43,630 nt of DNA from an uncultured Oscillospiraceae bacterium (GCA_934569045.1 CAKTJX010000020.1:1-43630); one strand, 5' to 3'. Positions 13,255 through 20,895 are shown, counted from the first letter of the stretch. Made by a program: numbers and translations. Notes: generated by a model from the letters alone, not told the origin.

Positions 13255-14885
13255 GGGAAAAATTAAGAAACTATGTAGAGCTGCTGTTTGCAGGCACCAC
13301 GGGCACAGAGGAGATGCAGCAGGAAATCCTGCAAAATACCCTGGATCGATATGATGATCTGATCGCACAGGGCAAAACACCGGAGGAGGCTTATCGGCAG
13401 GCGGTGGCCGGAATCGGGGATATTGAGACACTTCTGGGAAATCAGCAGGAGTCCGCTCCCTCTGTCGAAATACCCCAAACTGCCTATGTTTCCATGGGCA
13501 AGCGCATCTGTGACGCGGTGGCGGTGGCGCTGTACATTCTCTCCCCTGTCCCCCTGTTTTTGTTCGAGAATGCACTGGGGCTGTGCTGCCTGCTGGGAAT
13601 GGTCGCCTGCGGCGTTGCGATCCAGGTTATGGCCGGGAAAATGATGGACACTTTGGACGAGCGTGACCCGCTCTCCACCGGAACCCGGTCCGTCATCAAC
13701 GCGGTTGCCATCGCCCTGTACATCCTCTGCCCGGTTCCCCTGTTCCTGTTCCAGAACGAGCTGGGACTGTGCTGTCTGCTGGGAATGGTTGCCATAGGCG
13801 TTGCCATGCAGATTGTGGCGAAAAAGGGGCAAAGAGAAGGGCCTATGCGCAGACAGGAATCCGCGAAAAAGCAGGAGGACCCGGTAAGGAAACAAATCGC
13901 CTCCCTGGTCTGGTCCATCGGCACAATCGTTTATCTGTTGGTCAGCTTTTCTACCGGGGCTTGGAGCATCAGCTGGATCATCTTCCCAATTATCGGCGTG
14001 GTGAATCAGCTGATCAGCGCGATTACAGATGCGGTATCGGGAGAAAACAATGGAAAATCCATCTCCAAAACCATTGTCCAGGCGGTGATCCTGCTAGTGC
14101 TGTGCGGCATCTTGGCGGCAGGAATTTTCAGTACGCGGCTTTGGGTGCCTCTGGCCATTGGAAATATCACAGAGGAATCCGGCGGCACGCAGGCGGAAAG
14201 CGGGAGCTTTGACGCAGACAGCGTCCAGGAGCTATCCATTGACTGGACCGCGGGGCTGGTGGAACTCCAAAGCGGCAGCGGAGAGGAAATCCGCTACACG
14301 GTATCCGGGAACACCGGTATCCCCACCGTTTCCCGGCTCAGCGGCGGTAAGCTGTCGATTTCCTATCCTGCCAGCGTCAACACGCTATTTGGGGTCAGCA
14401 AGCGCAAAAATCTGACGGTCACGATTCCGAAAGGGTGGATCGGAGAGAAAATCTACATCACCTCCGTTTCCGCTCCGGTGCAGTTGGACGGGATGGATGC
14501 AAAGGAACTGGATATTGAGACCGTTTCCGGCGGAATCCAGGCGGTAAATCTGAACCTGGAGACAGCCGATCTGCAAACGATCTCCGGCGAGATTGGCTTC
14601 TCCGGTACGGCCCGCAACCTAAAAACCGAGACCGTTTCCGGCACCTGCACGGCGAGGATTACAGGAACCCCGCAAAGCATCCAGATGGACTCCATGTCCG
14701 GAAATCTGAATGTAACACTATCGGAGACAGCCGGGTTCCAGCTGAATTGGGATACCGTCAGTGGGAAAATACAGGCAGATCAGGCATTGACCATGGAAAA
14801 GGAAGGGCGATACCGCAGCGGAAATGGGGAATGCCAGATTCGTGTGGAGACCGTTTCCGGGAACCTGCGGCTCTTAGCTGAATAA
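13251..14885 (+). CDS. HAAS/DUF1700-type membrane protein with C-terminal DUF4097-like beta domain
   Basis: This 544-aa protein has three parts. The N-terminal helical HAAS domain (about 1-63) contains the pattern 'LDRYDDLIAQGKTPEEAYRQA...GDIE', usual in PadR partners. The middle is a membrane region of several helices (about 88-130, 150-192, 215-255, 275-300). The C-terminal half (about 330-544) consists of short beta repeats with recurring 'ETVSG', 'TISGEI' and 'SMSGNL', typical of the DUF4097 solenoid. Two membrane segments are tandem copies (residues 88-130 and 150-192). Start ATG 13251 overlaps the padR stop. Such proteins are PadR-linked envelope proteins without a settled biochemical role. 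Confidence 0.88.
   Translation: MREKLRNYVELLFAGTTGTEEMQQEILQNTLDRYDDLIAQGKTPEEAYRQAVAGIGDIETLLGNQQESAPSVEIPQTAYVSMGKRICDAVAVALYILSPVPLFLFENALGLCCLLGMVACGVAIQVMAGKMMDTLDERDPLSTGTRSVINAVAIALYILCPVPLFLFQNELGLCCLLGMVAIGVAMQIVAKKGQREGPMRRQESAKKQEDPVRKQIASLVWSIGTIVYLLVSFSTGAWSISWIIFPIIGVVNQLISAITDAVSGENNGKSISKTIVQAVILLVLCGILAAGIFSTRLWVPLAIGNITEESGGTQAESGSFDADSVQELSIDWTAGLVELQSGSGEEIRYTVSGNTGIPTVSRLSGGKLSISYPASVNTLFGVSKRKNLTVTIPKGWIGEKIYITSVSAPVQLDGMDAKELDIETVSGGIQAVNLNLETADLQTISGEIGFSGTARNLKTETVSGTCTARITGTPQSIQMDSMSGNLNVTLSETAGFQLNWDTVSGKIQADQALTMEKEGRYRSGNGECQIRVETVSGNLRLLAE
13512..13826 (+). repeat. Intragenic tandem duplication in the HAAS membrane protein
   Basis: Bases 13512-13640 and 13698-13826 encode two 43-residue copies with 33 identical residues. 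Each contains PVPLFLF and LGLCCLLGM, at a period of 62 codons. The intervening 19 codons differ from both copies. Confidence 0.9.
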
Positions 14886-14890
14886 GATAG

Positions 14891-14923
14891 ACGGGTGTAC
14901 TGCGAAAATGGCAGCACACCCGT
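14891..14923. terminator. Hairpin between convergent DUF4097 gene and rsmE
   Basis: An 8-bp stem (ACGGGTGT/ACACCCGT) is extended by ACTGC/GGCAG-type pairing around GAAAAT. It lies between the two stop codons. The flanks have only short T runs, so the terminator call is moderate. Confidence 0.6.
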
Positions 14924-14938
14924 TCCCATTTATGTGGT

Positions 14939-15664
14939 TCAATACTCCCCCGCCGCGTACATAACCGCGGACAGTGCGCACAGCGGGGCCGTCTCGCAGC
15001 GAAGAATCCTTCGGCCAAGGGTGCAGACGGTAAGCCCGGCATCCAGAGCCCGCTGCACTTCCCGCTCCTCCAGGCCGCCCTCCGGACCTGTCAGCAGGCT
15101 GACAGAATGCCAGGGACCATTTTCCAAGGCCTGATGCAGGGTAACCGTGTCCTCATGCTCATAGAAAAGCAGCGCCCGGTCCGCCTGTGCGGCGCGGATC
15201 AGTGCCTCCTGATAGGCGCCCAGCACCAGCACTCTGGGGATCACACCCCTGCCGGACTGCTCGGCGGCAGAGGCGGCGATTTTCTGCCAGCGTTCCAGCT
15301 TCTTTTGGATGCTCTTTTCGTCAGGGCGGGACACGCAGCGCTCCGACGGGAACGCGATGATCTCCACCGCGCCCAGCTCCGTGGCTTTCTGGATGACACG
15401 CTCCAGCTTATCCGCTTTCGGGAAGGCCATATAGACGCTGACCTTCACGCAGGCCTCAGAAGCAGCCTGCCGGGTTTCCCCCAGCTCCAGCGTCAGTGCA
15501 TCCGGGTCCAGAACCGTACAGAGTGATTCCGTACCGGTTCCATCACACAGGAGCACGCTCTCCCCTGGTTTTAATCGCAGAACCTTGGCGTGCTTGGCGT
15601 TTTCACCAGTAAGCTGATACTGCGTGCCAGTCAGCGCCTCCAGCGGGACAAAAAATCGAATCAT
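14939..15664 (-). CDS. rsmE: 16S rRNA (uracil1498-N3)-methyltransferase RsmE
   Basis: This 241-aa SPOUT methyltransferase modifies U1498 of 16S rRNA. It has an N-terminal PUA-like RNA-binding domain (about 1-70, with KHAKVLRLKPGE) and a C-terminal knot domain with KADKLERVIQKATELGA, LLTGPEGGLEERE and the signature LGRRILRCETAPL (usual form RILRTETA, here with Cys). Length is normal. GAGGC precedes ATG 15664. A sigma-A-type promoter lies 28 bp upstream of it. Confidence 0.96.
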   Translation of the reverse strand: MIRFFVPLEALTGTQYQLTGENAKHAKVLRLKPGESVLLCDGTGTESLCTVLDPDALTLELGETRQAASEACVKVSVYMAFPKADKLERVIQKATELGAVEIIAFPSERCVSRPDEKSIQKKLERWQKIAASAAEQSGRGVIPRVLVLGAYQEALIRAAQADRALLFYEHEDTVTLHQALENGPWHSVSLLTGPEGGLEEREVQRALDAGLTVCTLGRRILRCETAPLCALSAVMYAAGEY

Positions 15665-15691
15665 AGGGATGCCTCACTCATTTTTTGATTC

Positions 15692-15720
15692 AGTATACCA
15701 TAGTTTTCCCAAATAGGCAA
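15692..15720 (-). promoter_or_regulatory. Promoter of rsmE
   Basis: Minus strand: TTGCCT, 17-nt spacer, TATACT. It lies in the short gap after the XRE regulator gene. Confidence 0.8.
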
Positions 15721-15732
15721 GGCGTTCCGTTT

Positions 15733-16419
15733 TCAGGATGAGGAAACCCGTTCCCCCTCTTTTCCAACCTCCGCAAGGACAAGCCCAACACCCGCAAAAA
15801 AGGTTATAATCAGATGGTTAAAGGGGAAGGGATGCCGAACAGCCATGCCCAGCAGATGATGGGCAAAGTTCCAGAACCCATGGGGGATTGGCAAATCCGG
15901 GTATAACATATGGGAAAACACGGTAACGGTGCAGACCAGATAGAGGATTACCCACGAAATACAGAGAATACGCAGCCATTTGGCAATCCGGAGGGGCTTC
16001 GGCTTCCAGATTCGTTTCAGCAAATCCATACACAGCTGGCCTACAGAAAAGCACAGGCAGGGCGCAAGAACCAGCAGGCGAATCCAGTTTGGAATCATGT
16101 TATAGTACATCCGCGCGCAGTTCGCGGCAAAAGGGGTCAGCCAGAGAAAAATACCAAGCAGCGCAGCGCTGACACCCAGCCGAACCCAGAGTGTCCAGGC
16201 TTGGTTGGCCATCTTTGGCTCCGGCCCGTAAATCAGCTCAGTGACCTCAACATCCAACAGCTGGGCCAGCCGCACCAGGCACTCCACATCCGGTCGGGAC
16301 CGTCCGGTTTCATAATTGGATACAGTCTGCCGCGTCACGAAAAGCAACTCTGCCAGCTGCTCCTGGCTATAGCCCTTCCGTTCCCGTGCCAGACGGATGT
16401 TCTTTCCAATATCACGCAT
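15733..16419 (-). CDS. XRE-family transcriptional regulator with membrane domain
   Basis: This 228-aa protein has an N-terminal Cro/CI-type helix-turn-helix (about 1-65: IRLARERKGYSQEQLAEL, then VTRQTVSNYETGRSRPD). About 160 residues follow with four or so hydrophobic helices (about 78-95, 108-130, 142-162, 195-215). Membrane-anchored XRE regulators of this plan are common in Clostridia; the membrane part may sense envelope signals. ATG 16419 follows GGAGGGAG. An upstream frame extension to 16635 has no start signal and crosses the promoter. A dyad near its -35 suggests autoregulation. The target genes are unknown. Confidence 0.9.
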   Translation of the reverse strand: MRDIGKNIRLARERKGYSQEQLAELLFVTRQTVSNYETGRSRPDVECLVRLAQLLDVEVTELIYGPEPKMANQAWTLWVRLGVSAALLGIFLWLTPFAANCARMYYNMIPNWIRLLVLAPCLCFSVGQLCMDLLKRIWKPKPLRIAKWLRILCISWVILYLVCTVTVFSHMLYPDLPIPHGFWNFAHHLLGMAVRHPFPFNHLIITFFAGVGLVLAEVGKEGERVSSS

Positions 16420-16441
16420 TTGGGCTCCCTCCTTTTGCACC

Positions 16442-16470
16442 AGGATAGCACAAACGCGGCAAAAAGTCAC
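16442..16470 (-). promoter_or_regulatory. Promoter of the XRE regulator
   Basis: Minus strand: GTGACT, 17-nt spacer, TATCCT. It is weaker than the other promoters in the window but correctly placed 23 bp before the ATG. Confidence 0.55.
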
Positions 16471-16487
16471 GCAAAGATTCTTTGCGT
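16469..16487. promoter_or_regulatory. Candidate operator of the XRE regulator
   Basis: A perfect 8-bp dyad, ACGCAAAG-ATT-CTTTGCGT, abuts the -35 of the gene. A half-site-like GCAAAGAATC recurs at 16530-16539. Autoregulation is inferred. Confidence 0.55.
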
Positions 16488-16560
16488 TGGCTGTTTGAAT
16501 GCATAGAATCGCATTGAAATGGGGTTGAGGCAAAGAATCCGGTAGGCTTCCGGTTTTTTT

Positions 16561-16579
16561 GCGAGAGAGGGAACTCGAA
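16561..16579 (-). repeat. Partial copy of the tRNA-Leu 3' end
   Basis: This 19-bp segment matches 16712-16730, the 3' end of tRNA-Leu including the acceptor strand and part of the T-arm, at 18 of 19 positions and in the same orientation. The rest of a tRNA is absent here, so it is a fragment. The arrangement resembles the att-site duplication left by elements that integrate into tRNA 3' ends. Confidence 0.7.
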
Positions 16580-16687
16580 TACATTAAGGAGCAAACGCCG
16601 TCCAGCCGGCGTTTGGCAATGGCCCACCGGGCCATTGCATTTAGATGGGTTCGAGTCCCAATCCGATACCAAAATAAAAGAGGAGCC
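16580..16687. other. Hairpin-rich insert with a tRNA-like 3' half
   Basis: Between the two tRNA-Leu 3' copies there are two hairpins: 16592-16615 with 9-bp arms (CAAACGCCG/CGGCGTTTG) and 16617-16639 with 10-bp arms (GCAATGGCCC/GGGCCATTGC). They are followed by a plus-strand T-arm-like hairpin TGGGTTCGAGTCCCA and ATCCGATACCA, the look of a tRNA 3' end. No matching 5' acceptor strand exists upstream, so it is not an intact tRNA. No protein-coding gene is credible in this roughly 290-bp gap between the XRE gene and tRNA-Leu. Confidence 0.6.
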
Positions 16688-16710
16688 CGCAGGCTCCTCT
16701 TTTATTTTGG
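16669..16710. terminator. 19-bp perfect palindromic terminator shared by convergent tRNA ends
   Basis: Arms 16669-16687 and 16692-16710 are perfectly complementary with a 4-nt loop. The outermost CCA of each arm is the CCA end of tRNA-Leu (minus) and of the tRNA-like remnant (plus). The inner stem is GAGGAGCC/GGCTCCTC followed by TTTTATTTT, so it can terminate in both directions. Confidence 0.85.
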
Positions 16711-16790
16711 TGCGAGAGAGGGGACTCGAACCCCCACGGCATAACCACACGCACCTCAAACGTGCTTGTCTACCATTCCAACACTCTCGC
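16708..16790 (-). tRNA. tRNA-Leu(GAG)
   Basis: The minus strand folds as a class II tRNA. The acceptor is GCGAGAG/CTCTCGC, and the D-arm is TTGGAATGGTAGACAA. The anticodon arm is GCACG-TTTGAGG-TGCGT with anticodon GAG at 16755-16757. A long variable arm is present, the T-arm is GGGGGTTCGAGTCCCC, the discriminator is A and the CCA is encoded at 16708-16710. It reads CUC/CUU codons. Confidence 0.97.
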
Positions 16791-16802
16791 AAGTGCCAGG
16801 CT

Positions 16803-16831
16803 ATTATATCCTCTTATTCCCGTTTTGTCAA
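16803..16831 (-). promoter_or_regulatory. Promoter of tRNA-Leu
   Basis: Minus strand: consensus TTGACA, 17-nt spacer, consensus TATAAT, 12 bp before the mature 5' end. Its -35 overlaps the cobC stop codon. Confidence 0.9.
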
Positions 16832-17391
16832 TCTTTTTTTCCGGGATTTGGAATGGCTTCATATTGATTGCCAAAGATATGGTAGCCGTGACCCGGCTGT
16901 GGCTGCCACTGGTAGCGGTTTTTCTGCTCTTCCGGGAACAAATGCTCCATAATGGCCGCGATCACGCCGCCGTGGGTAACCAGAACCGTGTTCTCCTCCG
17001 GCAGCGCCGCCAAAGCGGACAGTACCCGTGCCGTCATCTGATTGCCGCTCTCCCCTTCCGGCGGGATGTTTGCCATATTGTCGCCGGTAATCCAGGCGAG
17101 ATAATCCAGGTTCTCCTCCAGCTCTTCGTAGGTGTGCATTTCAAACATGCCAAAGTCCACCTCCCGGAAATCGGGAATCGGCGTGTGGGGCACCGGGCCA
17201 AAAAGGAGCGCCAGGGTCTGCTCGGTGCGCAACATCCCGGAGGTAAAGAAGCGTGCGTTGGGAATTTCATAGTGCAGCTGCTTCAGCTCCGCAATGCCCG
17301 CATCGGAAAGGGGCAGGTCCGTGGAGCCGCAGTAGCGGTGCTCCAAATTGGCCTGGGTTTTCCCATGGCGAATGAAATAGATATTTCTCAT
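16828..17391 (-). CDS. cobC: Alpha-ribazole phosphatase (histidine phosphatase family)
   Basis: This 187-aa phosphatase has the phospho-histidine motif IRHGKT (His9) near the N-terminus, a glutamate-bearing FREVDFGMFE segment and the second catalytic His in VLVTHGGVI. Histidine phosphatases of this size include phosphoglycerate mutases and CobC. The position as the last gene after cobT, cobU and cobS supports CobC, which removes the 5'-phosphate of alpha-ribazole phosphate or cobalamin phosphate in nucleotide-loop assembly. The ATG overlaps the previous stop by ATGA. The substrate is inferred from context. Confidence 0.85.
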   Translation of the reverse strand: MRNIYFIRHGKTQANLEHRYCGSTDLPLSDAGIAELKQLHYEIPNARFFTSGMLRTEQTLALLFGPVPHTPIPDFREVDFGMFEMHTYEELEENLDYLAWITGDNMANIPPEGESGNQMTARVLSALAALPEENTVLVTHGGVIAAIMEHLFPEEQKNRYQWQPQPGHGYHIFGNQYEAIPNPGKKD

Positions 17392-17756
17392 TTCAGCCGC
17401 TGCTCCAAACCGCAGAAAATCCGATGGACGGCAGATGCCCGCTTTGCAAGATACTGACATACAAGGCCTGTGGTGTGCCGCCACAGGCGCATTTCCGCGT
17501 CAATGGGCACGACACCGCAGAACATATCCATACAGATGATCACCTTGTCCTCCAGGTCGGCCTGCTTCAGCTGTTCCAGCGGGTCGACTCCCCCGCGAAT
17601 GCAGGCAAGTACATACTCCTCCAATTTATCAATGCACTTTTTGGAAAAATCAATGGCAGTCCCCTCGCAGGTAAAAATCTCCGTCTCCGGGATGCCCAGC
17701 TGCTCCTGGGCGAATGCGCGCTTTCCTTGGTAAGCGCCGCCGATAATCAGTTCCAT
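17388..17756 (-). CDS. CobU-like small P-loop protein
   Basis: This 122-aa protein resembles adenosylcobinamide kinase/guanylyltransferase. It starts MELIIGGAYQGKRAFAQE, a P-loop-like GGxxxGK in which the usual Ser/Thr after Lys is Arg. It ends in a block very like the CobU C-terminus (GVVPIDAEMRLWRH, then LEQRLK). It is about 50-60 residues shorter than CobU. A full-length cobU lies two genes upstream, so this is a divergent paralogue that may be inactive, specialised or regulatory. ATG 17756 has AAGGAGG upstream; the frame extends to 17786 but that start would overlap cobS without a ribosome-binding site. Confidence 0.75.
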   Translation of the reverse strand: MELIIGGAYQGKRAFAQEQLGIPETEIFTCEGTAIDFSKKCIDKLEEYVLACIRGGVDPLEQLKQADLEDKVIICMDMFCGVVPIDAEMRLWRHTTGLVCQYLAKRASAVHRIFCGLEQRLK

Positions 17757-17766
17757 AGCTGCCTCC

Positions 17767-18507
17767 TTACAGGATTGCCAGGGCACCCAGTGCCGCCAGC
17801 TCCGAAATGGTCAGGGCATAGCCGGAGATATCCCCGTTCATGCCCTCCAGGGATTTGTACCCCCGGCGCAGAGCAAGCCCATAAGCCGCCGCCTCCACCA
17901 GAAGGACTAAGAAACAGCGAAAGCGCAGAAAAAACGCAAACGCCAATGCCGCCGCCAAAAACAGGCAGGGAATCAGGATATCCTCCCTGCAGACCTTTTT
18001 CTCGGCGTATTGGCTGGTGGACATTTTCGGCAGGCAGTTGACAGCCAATGCGCTGCCGCAGCGGCTCACAACAGGAATGACAATAAGCACACGAAGATCC
18101 GTCTTTCCGTTGAAGGAAACACAGAAAGCAAACTGGGCCAAAATCAGCAGCACACAGCCGATCACCGCAAAGGAGCCCACATGGGAATCCTTCAGGATTT
18201 CCCGGCGGCGGGTTAAATCCCGGCAGGATTTCACGGCATCCGTCACATCCATAAACCCGTCCAGGTGCAGAAAGCCGGTGGCAAAGAAGGGAACACCGCA
18301 CAAAGCCATGGCCGTCACCGCCTGGGTAAAGCCAAAATAGCGGCACAGCAGCCCCAGAGCCCACCAGAGAAGCCCAATTTCCAGCCCCACCAACGGCAGG
18401 CACCAGAGGAGCTTATCCCTTGCGTCCTCGTCCCAGACCTTGCAGGGGCAGGGAATGGCGCAGAACATGGATTGGCACATAAAAAACGCATGTATAAACT
18501 GTTTCAT
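17767..18507 (-). CDS. cobS: Adenosylcobinamide-GDP ribazoletransferase (cobalamin synthase)
   Basis: This 246-aa polytopic membrane enzyme has five to seven hydrophobic helices. The CobS metal-binding signature is visible in GFLHLDGFMDVTDAVKS (about 98-114). It joins AdoCbi-GDP to alpha-ribazole (or its phosphate) to form the nucleotide loop of cobalamin, at the membrane. The length is typical. It overlaps cobU by ATGA and belongs to the same transcript. Confidence 0.94.
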   Translation of the reverse strand: MKQFIHAFFMCQSMFCAIPCPCKVWDEDARDKLLWCLPLVGLEIGLLWWALGLLCRYFGFTQAVTAMALCGVPFFATGFLHLDGFMDVTDAVKSCRDLTRRREILKDSHVGSFAVIGCVLLILAQFAFCVSFNGKTDLRVLIVIPVVSRCGSALAVNCLPKMSTSQYAEKKVCREDILIPCLFLAAALAFAFFLRFRCFLVLLVEAAAYGLALRRGYKSLEGMNGDISGYALTISELAALGALAIL

Positions 18508-19049
18508 TGGGGCAGCCCTCCCTTGTGAAAAATCAGATTTCCGGCGGATACCTCAATTACGGTGTCCGCCAGCCCCGCCAGGCAGCGATCCAGACGGGCC
18601 AGCCCTTTTCGGTAAATTTCCGTTTCCGGGTCATACCTGGCAGCGTCGGAATAGATATAGTCGCTGACCAGGACGATGTTTGCCGCCTTCCCGCAGAGCT
18701 CTCGGAGGCCCGCTTCGCAGCGCTCCGGCGCGGTGGGGTCCAGCTTCCAGGTGGAAGGGTCCGGGTAGAGCTCATTGAGCAGCAGCGCGGTAACGCTGTC
18801 CAGAAGAAATGTGCCGTGGGGATCTGCCTTTGTAAGGCAGGCGGCAATGTCTCTCCCCTGCTCCACCGTCTCGAAGCCCATGCCGTCCCGGTCCGCGATA
18901 TGGTGGGCAATCCGCTCCCGATCCTCCTGGTCGCATGGAATCATGGTGGCAAGATAGTAGTGCTTCCCACCGCCGGACAGCCGCACTGCCAGCTCCTGGG
19001 CTAAGGAGGATTTGCCATTCTTCGCGCCGCCGGTGATAAAGGCGATCAT
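18504..19049 (-). CDS. cobU: Adenosylcobinamide kinase / guanylyltransferase
   Basis: This 181-aa bifunctional enzyme phosphorylates adenosylcobinamide and transfers GMP to give AdoCbi-GDP. The P-loop ITGGAKNGKSSLAQ is intact (residues 5-18). YYLATM and ERIAHHIADR match the CobU guanylylation region, where a His accepts GMP, and NIVLVSDYIYSD is the Walker-B-like strand. Length is normal. It overlaps cobT upstream by ATGA and cobS downstream by ATGA. Confidence 0.93.
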   Translation of the reverse strand: MIAFITGGAKNGKSSLAQELAVRLSGGGKHYYLATMIPCDQEDRERIAHHIADRDGMGFETVEQGRDIAACLTKADPHGTFLLDSVTALLLNELYPDPSTWKLDPTAPERCEAGLRELCGKAANIVLVSDYIYSDAARYDPETEIYRKGLARLDRCLAGLADTVIEVSAGNLIFHKGGLPQ

Positions 19050-20134
19050 TGGGCACCCTCCACGGTGAACTTGTCCCCTTCCCGGATTTCCTCCAGGTAG
19101 CCATCGTCAATGCCCGCCTGGTCAAAGGTTGCCATATCATTCAGAATGGCACAGGCGGCGCTGAGCACCTGGAAGGCCAGCGGGCAGCCGCTTCCTTCCC
19201 CCAGGCGCATATTCAGCAGGAAGATGGGCTGAAGGCTCAGCGCCTCCATGGCAAGCTTATAGCCAATCTCATAGGAGGCATGGCTTGGCACCAGGTAATC
19301 CCGCACCGCGGGGCACAGCCGTACCGCGCACAGCGCGGCAACCACGGAGATAAAGCCATCGATTACCATTGGCCGGTGGCTGGCAGCGCCGCCGATAAAC
19401 GCGCCGCACATAGCTGCCAGATCAAAGCCGCCCACCTTTTGCAGCACATCTACCGCATCCTTGGGGTTCGGCTGGTTCAGGGCGATAGCATCGGCAATCA
19501 CCTGCTTTTTCTTCCGGAAGGATTCATCCGTGATGCCGCCGCCCCGACCGGTAACGGTCTCCACGCTGACACCCAGCAGGACCGACAGCACTGCAGAAGA
19601 GGTGGTGGTGTTGCCAATGCCCATTTCACCTACACCCATGGCATCCGCCTCGGTCTGCATGGCAAGCTCGGCACCAATCAGGATGGCTTTTTCCGCCTGC
19701 TCCCGAGTCATGGCAGGGCCCTTGACAATATTCTGGGTTCCAAAGGCAATCTTCCGGTTCAGAACTTTCGGTTCCGAAATCACCGCGTTCACGCCCACAT
19801 CGCAGACTGTGATACCGGAGCCAAAGTGCTTTGCCAGCACCGATGCGCCGGTTTTGGCACGGGTCAGGTTGATGGTCTGCATCAGCGTTACGGACTGAGG
19901 GGCACTGGAAACCCCCTCCTCCACCACACCGTTGTCCGCGGCGAATACAAGCAGGTGGGTCTTGTCCATAGGGTTATGCACCTTCCCGGTAATCCCGGCC
20001 AGCTGGATTGACAGCTCCTCCAGCCGCCCCAGGCTCTCCGGCGGCTTGGCAAGCGCCGCTTGGTGGGTCTTTGCGGCGGCCATCGCATCCTGGGACAGGG
20101 GGCGGACGGATTGAATCAGCGTTTCCAAAGTCAT
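19046..20134 (-). CDS. cobT: Nicotinate-nucleotide:dimethylbenzimidazole phosphoribosyltransferase
   Basis: This 362-aa enzyme activates the lower-ligand base to alpha-ribazole phosphate using nicotinate mononucleotide. Family blocks include PPESLGRLEELS, FAADNGVVEEGVS, the glycine-rich GEMGIGNTTTSS, TGRGGGITDE and the C-terminal LNMRLGEGSG with the catalytic Glu. Length is typical. I chose ATG 20134 because GGAGGAAG lies 5 nt upstream; a longer frame lacks a start signal. It overlaps the TIM-barrel gene stop by 4 bp. No lower-ligand synthesis gene (bluB or bza) is in the window, so the base is probably salvaged. Confidence 0.95.
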   Translation of the reverse strand: MTLETLIQSVRPLSQDAMAAAKTHQAALAKPPESLGRLEELSIQLAGITGKVHNPMDKTHLLVFAADNGVVEEGVSSAPQSVTLMQTINLTRAKTGASVLAKHFGSGITVCDVGVNAVISEPKVLNRKIAFGTQNIVKGPAMTREQAEKAILIGAELAMQTEADAMGVGEMGIGNTTTSSAVLSVLLGVSVETVTGRGGGITDESFRKKKQVIADAIALNQPNPKDAVDVLQKVGGFDLAAMCGAFIGGAASHRPMVIDGFISVVAALCAVRLCPAVRDYLVPSHASYEIGYKLAMEALSLQPIFLLNMRLGEGSGCPLAFQVLSAACAILNDMATFDQAGIDDGYLEEIREGDKFTVEGAQ

Positions 20135-20895
20135 AGGTCTTCCTCCAATAGGTTCTGTGCAGCCAGCCAGCGGACATTTTGCTCCGCATCCATAACCTCC
20201 AGGGTAAAGCTCGCCTGAGGGCAGAGTGCCTGGGCACACAGTAAAAATTCTTTCATGGGAATGGTCCCCTGATCCAGGGGGCTGTGGGTATCAAAGGAGC
20301 GGTCATTGTTATGGATATGAAAATGACCAATCCAGGGTGCGAAGGCATCCAGCCATTGCTCCACCGGAATCTGGGAACACACATGAGCATGGCCCACGTC
20401 CAGGCACAGCCGGAACCTGGGATCATCGACCCCCGCCGCAATATCTGCCAGCCACTGAGGCTCCGACTCCAATACATTTTCCACGCAGAGAACCTGGGTG
20501 CCGGGCAGCTTCTGAAGCAGTTCCTTCCAGAACAGGATGGACTGTTCTACGTACCAGCAGGAATAATAGACATGGGGCAGGTAGCCGCCGTGGAAAACAA
20601 GTTTTTCGGAACCATAGTGCTGCGCCAGCGTGGCAGCTTGCAAAAAGCGCTTCTGCGCCAGCTCTCTTGCCAGTGGGTCAATGGCGCAGGGAAAAAGCTC
20701 GTTAAAGGGGCCATGGAACACGGTTTGGGGGATACCCCGTACCTGTGCATCCACCCGGGGCTTCGTTTCAGAAAGCAGGGCATCCATATTCATAGCGGTG
20801 CAGTAATCCGCGATTTCCACGCCGAGCTCATATTTCCGGGCGGTGGTGCCTGCATTGGGATCGATGGAGGAGAGGAAGAGATTTTCTTTTTTCAT
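20131..20895 (-). CDS. TIM-barrel sugar-phosphate isomerase/epimerase-like protein in the cob operon
   Basis: This 254-aa protein is of the xylose-isomerase-like (AP endonuclease 2) superfamily. Barrel strands carry candidate metal ligands: Glu in LCVENVLES, Asp/His in LCLDVGHAHV, His in GHFHIHNND and Glu in FTLEVMDAE. The metal site appears complete, so it is probably an active enzyme. Start ATG 20895 follows GGAGGAGGGA and overlaps the S-component stop (ATGA); the stop overlaps cobT. Tight coupling to corrinoid transport and cobT suggests a step in corrinoid or lower-ligand salvage, but I know of no described function and assign none. Confidence 0.8.
   Translation of the reverse strand: MKKENLFLSSIDPNAGTTARKYELGVEIADYCTAMNMDALLSETKPRVDAQVRGIPQTVFHGPFNELFPCAIDPLARELAQKRFLQAATLAQHYGSEKLVFHGGYLPHVYYSCWYVEQSILFWKELLQKLPGTQVLCVENVLESEPQWLADIAAGVDDPRFRLCLDVGHAHVCSQIPVEQWLDAFAPWIGHFHIHNNDRSFDTHSPLDQGTIPMKEFLLCAQALCPQASFTLEVMDAEQNVRWLAAQNLLEEDL

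Noticed and set aside
16590..16671. Intact plus-strand tRNA ending in ACCA
   Set aside because: A T-arm and CCA end are visible, but there is no 5' strand pairing with ATCCGAT and no anticodon arm, so only a 3' half remains.
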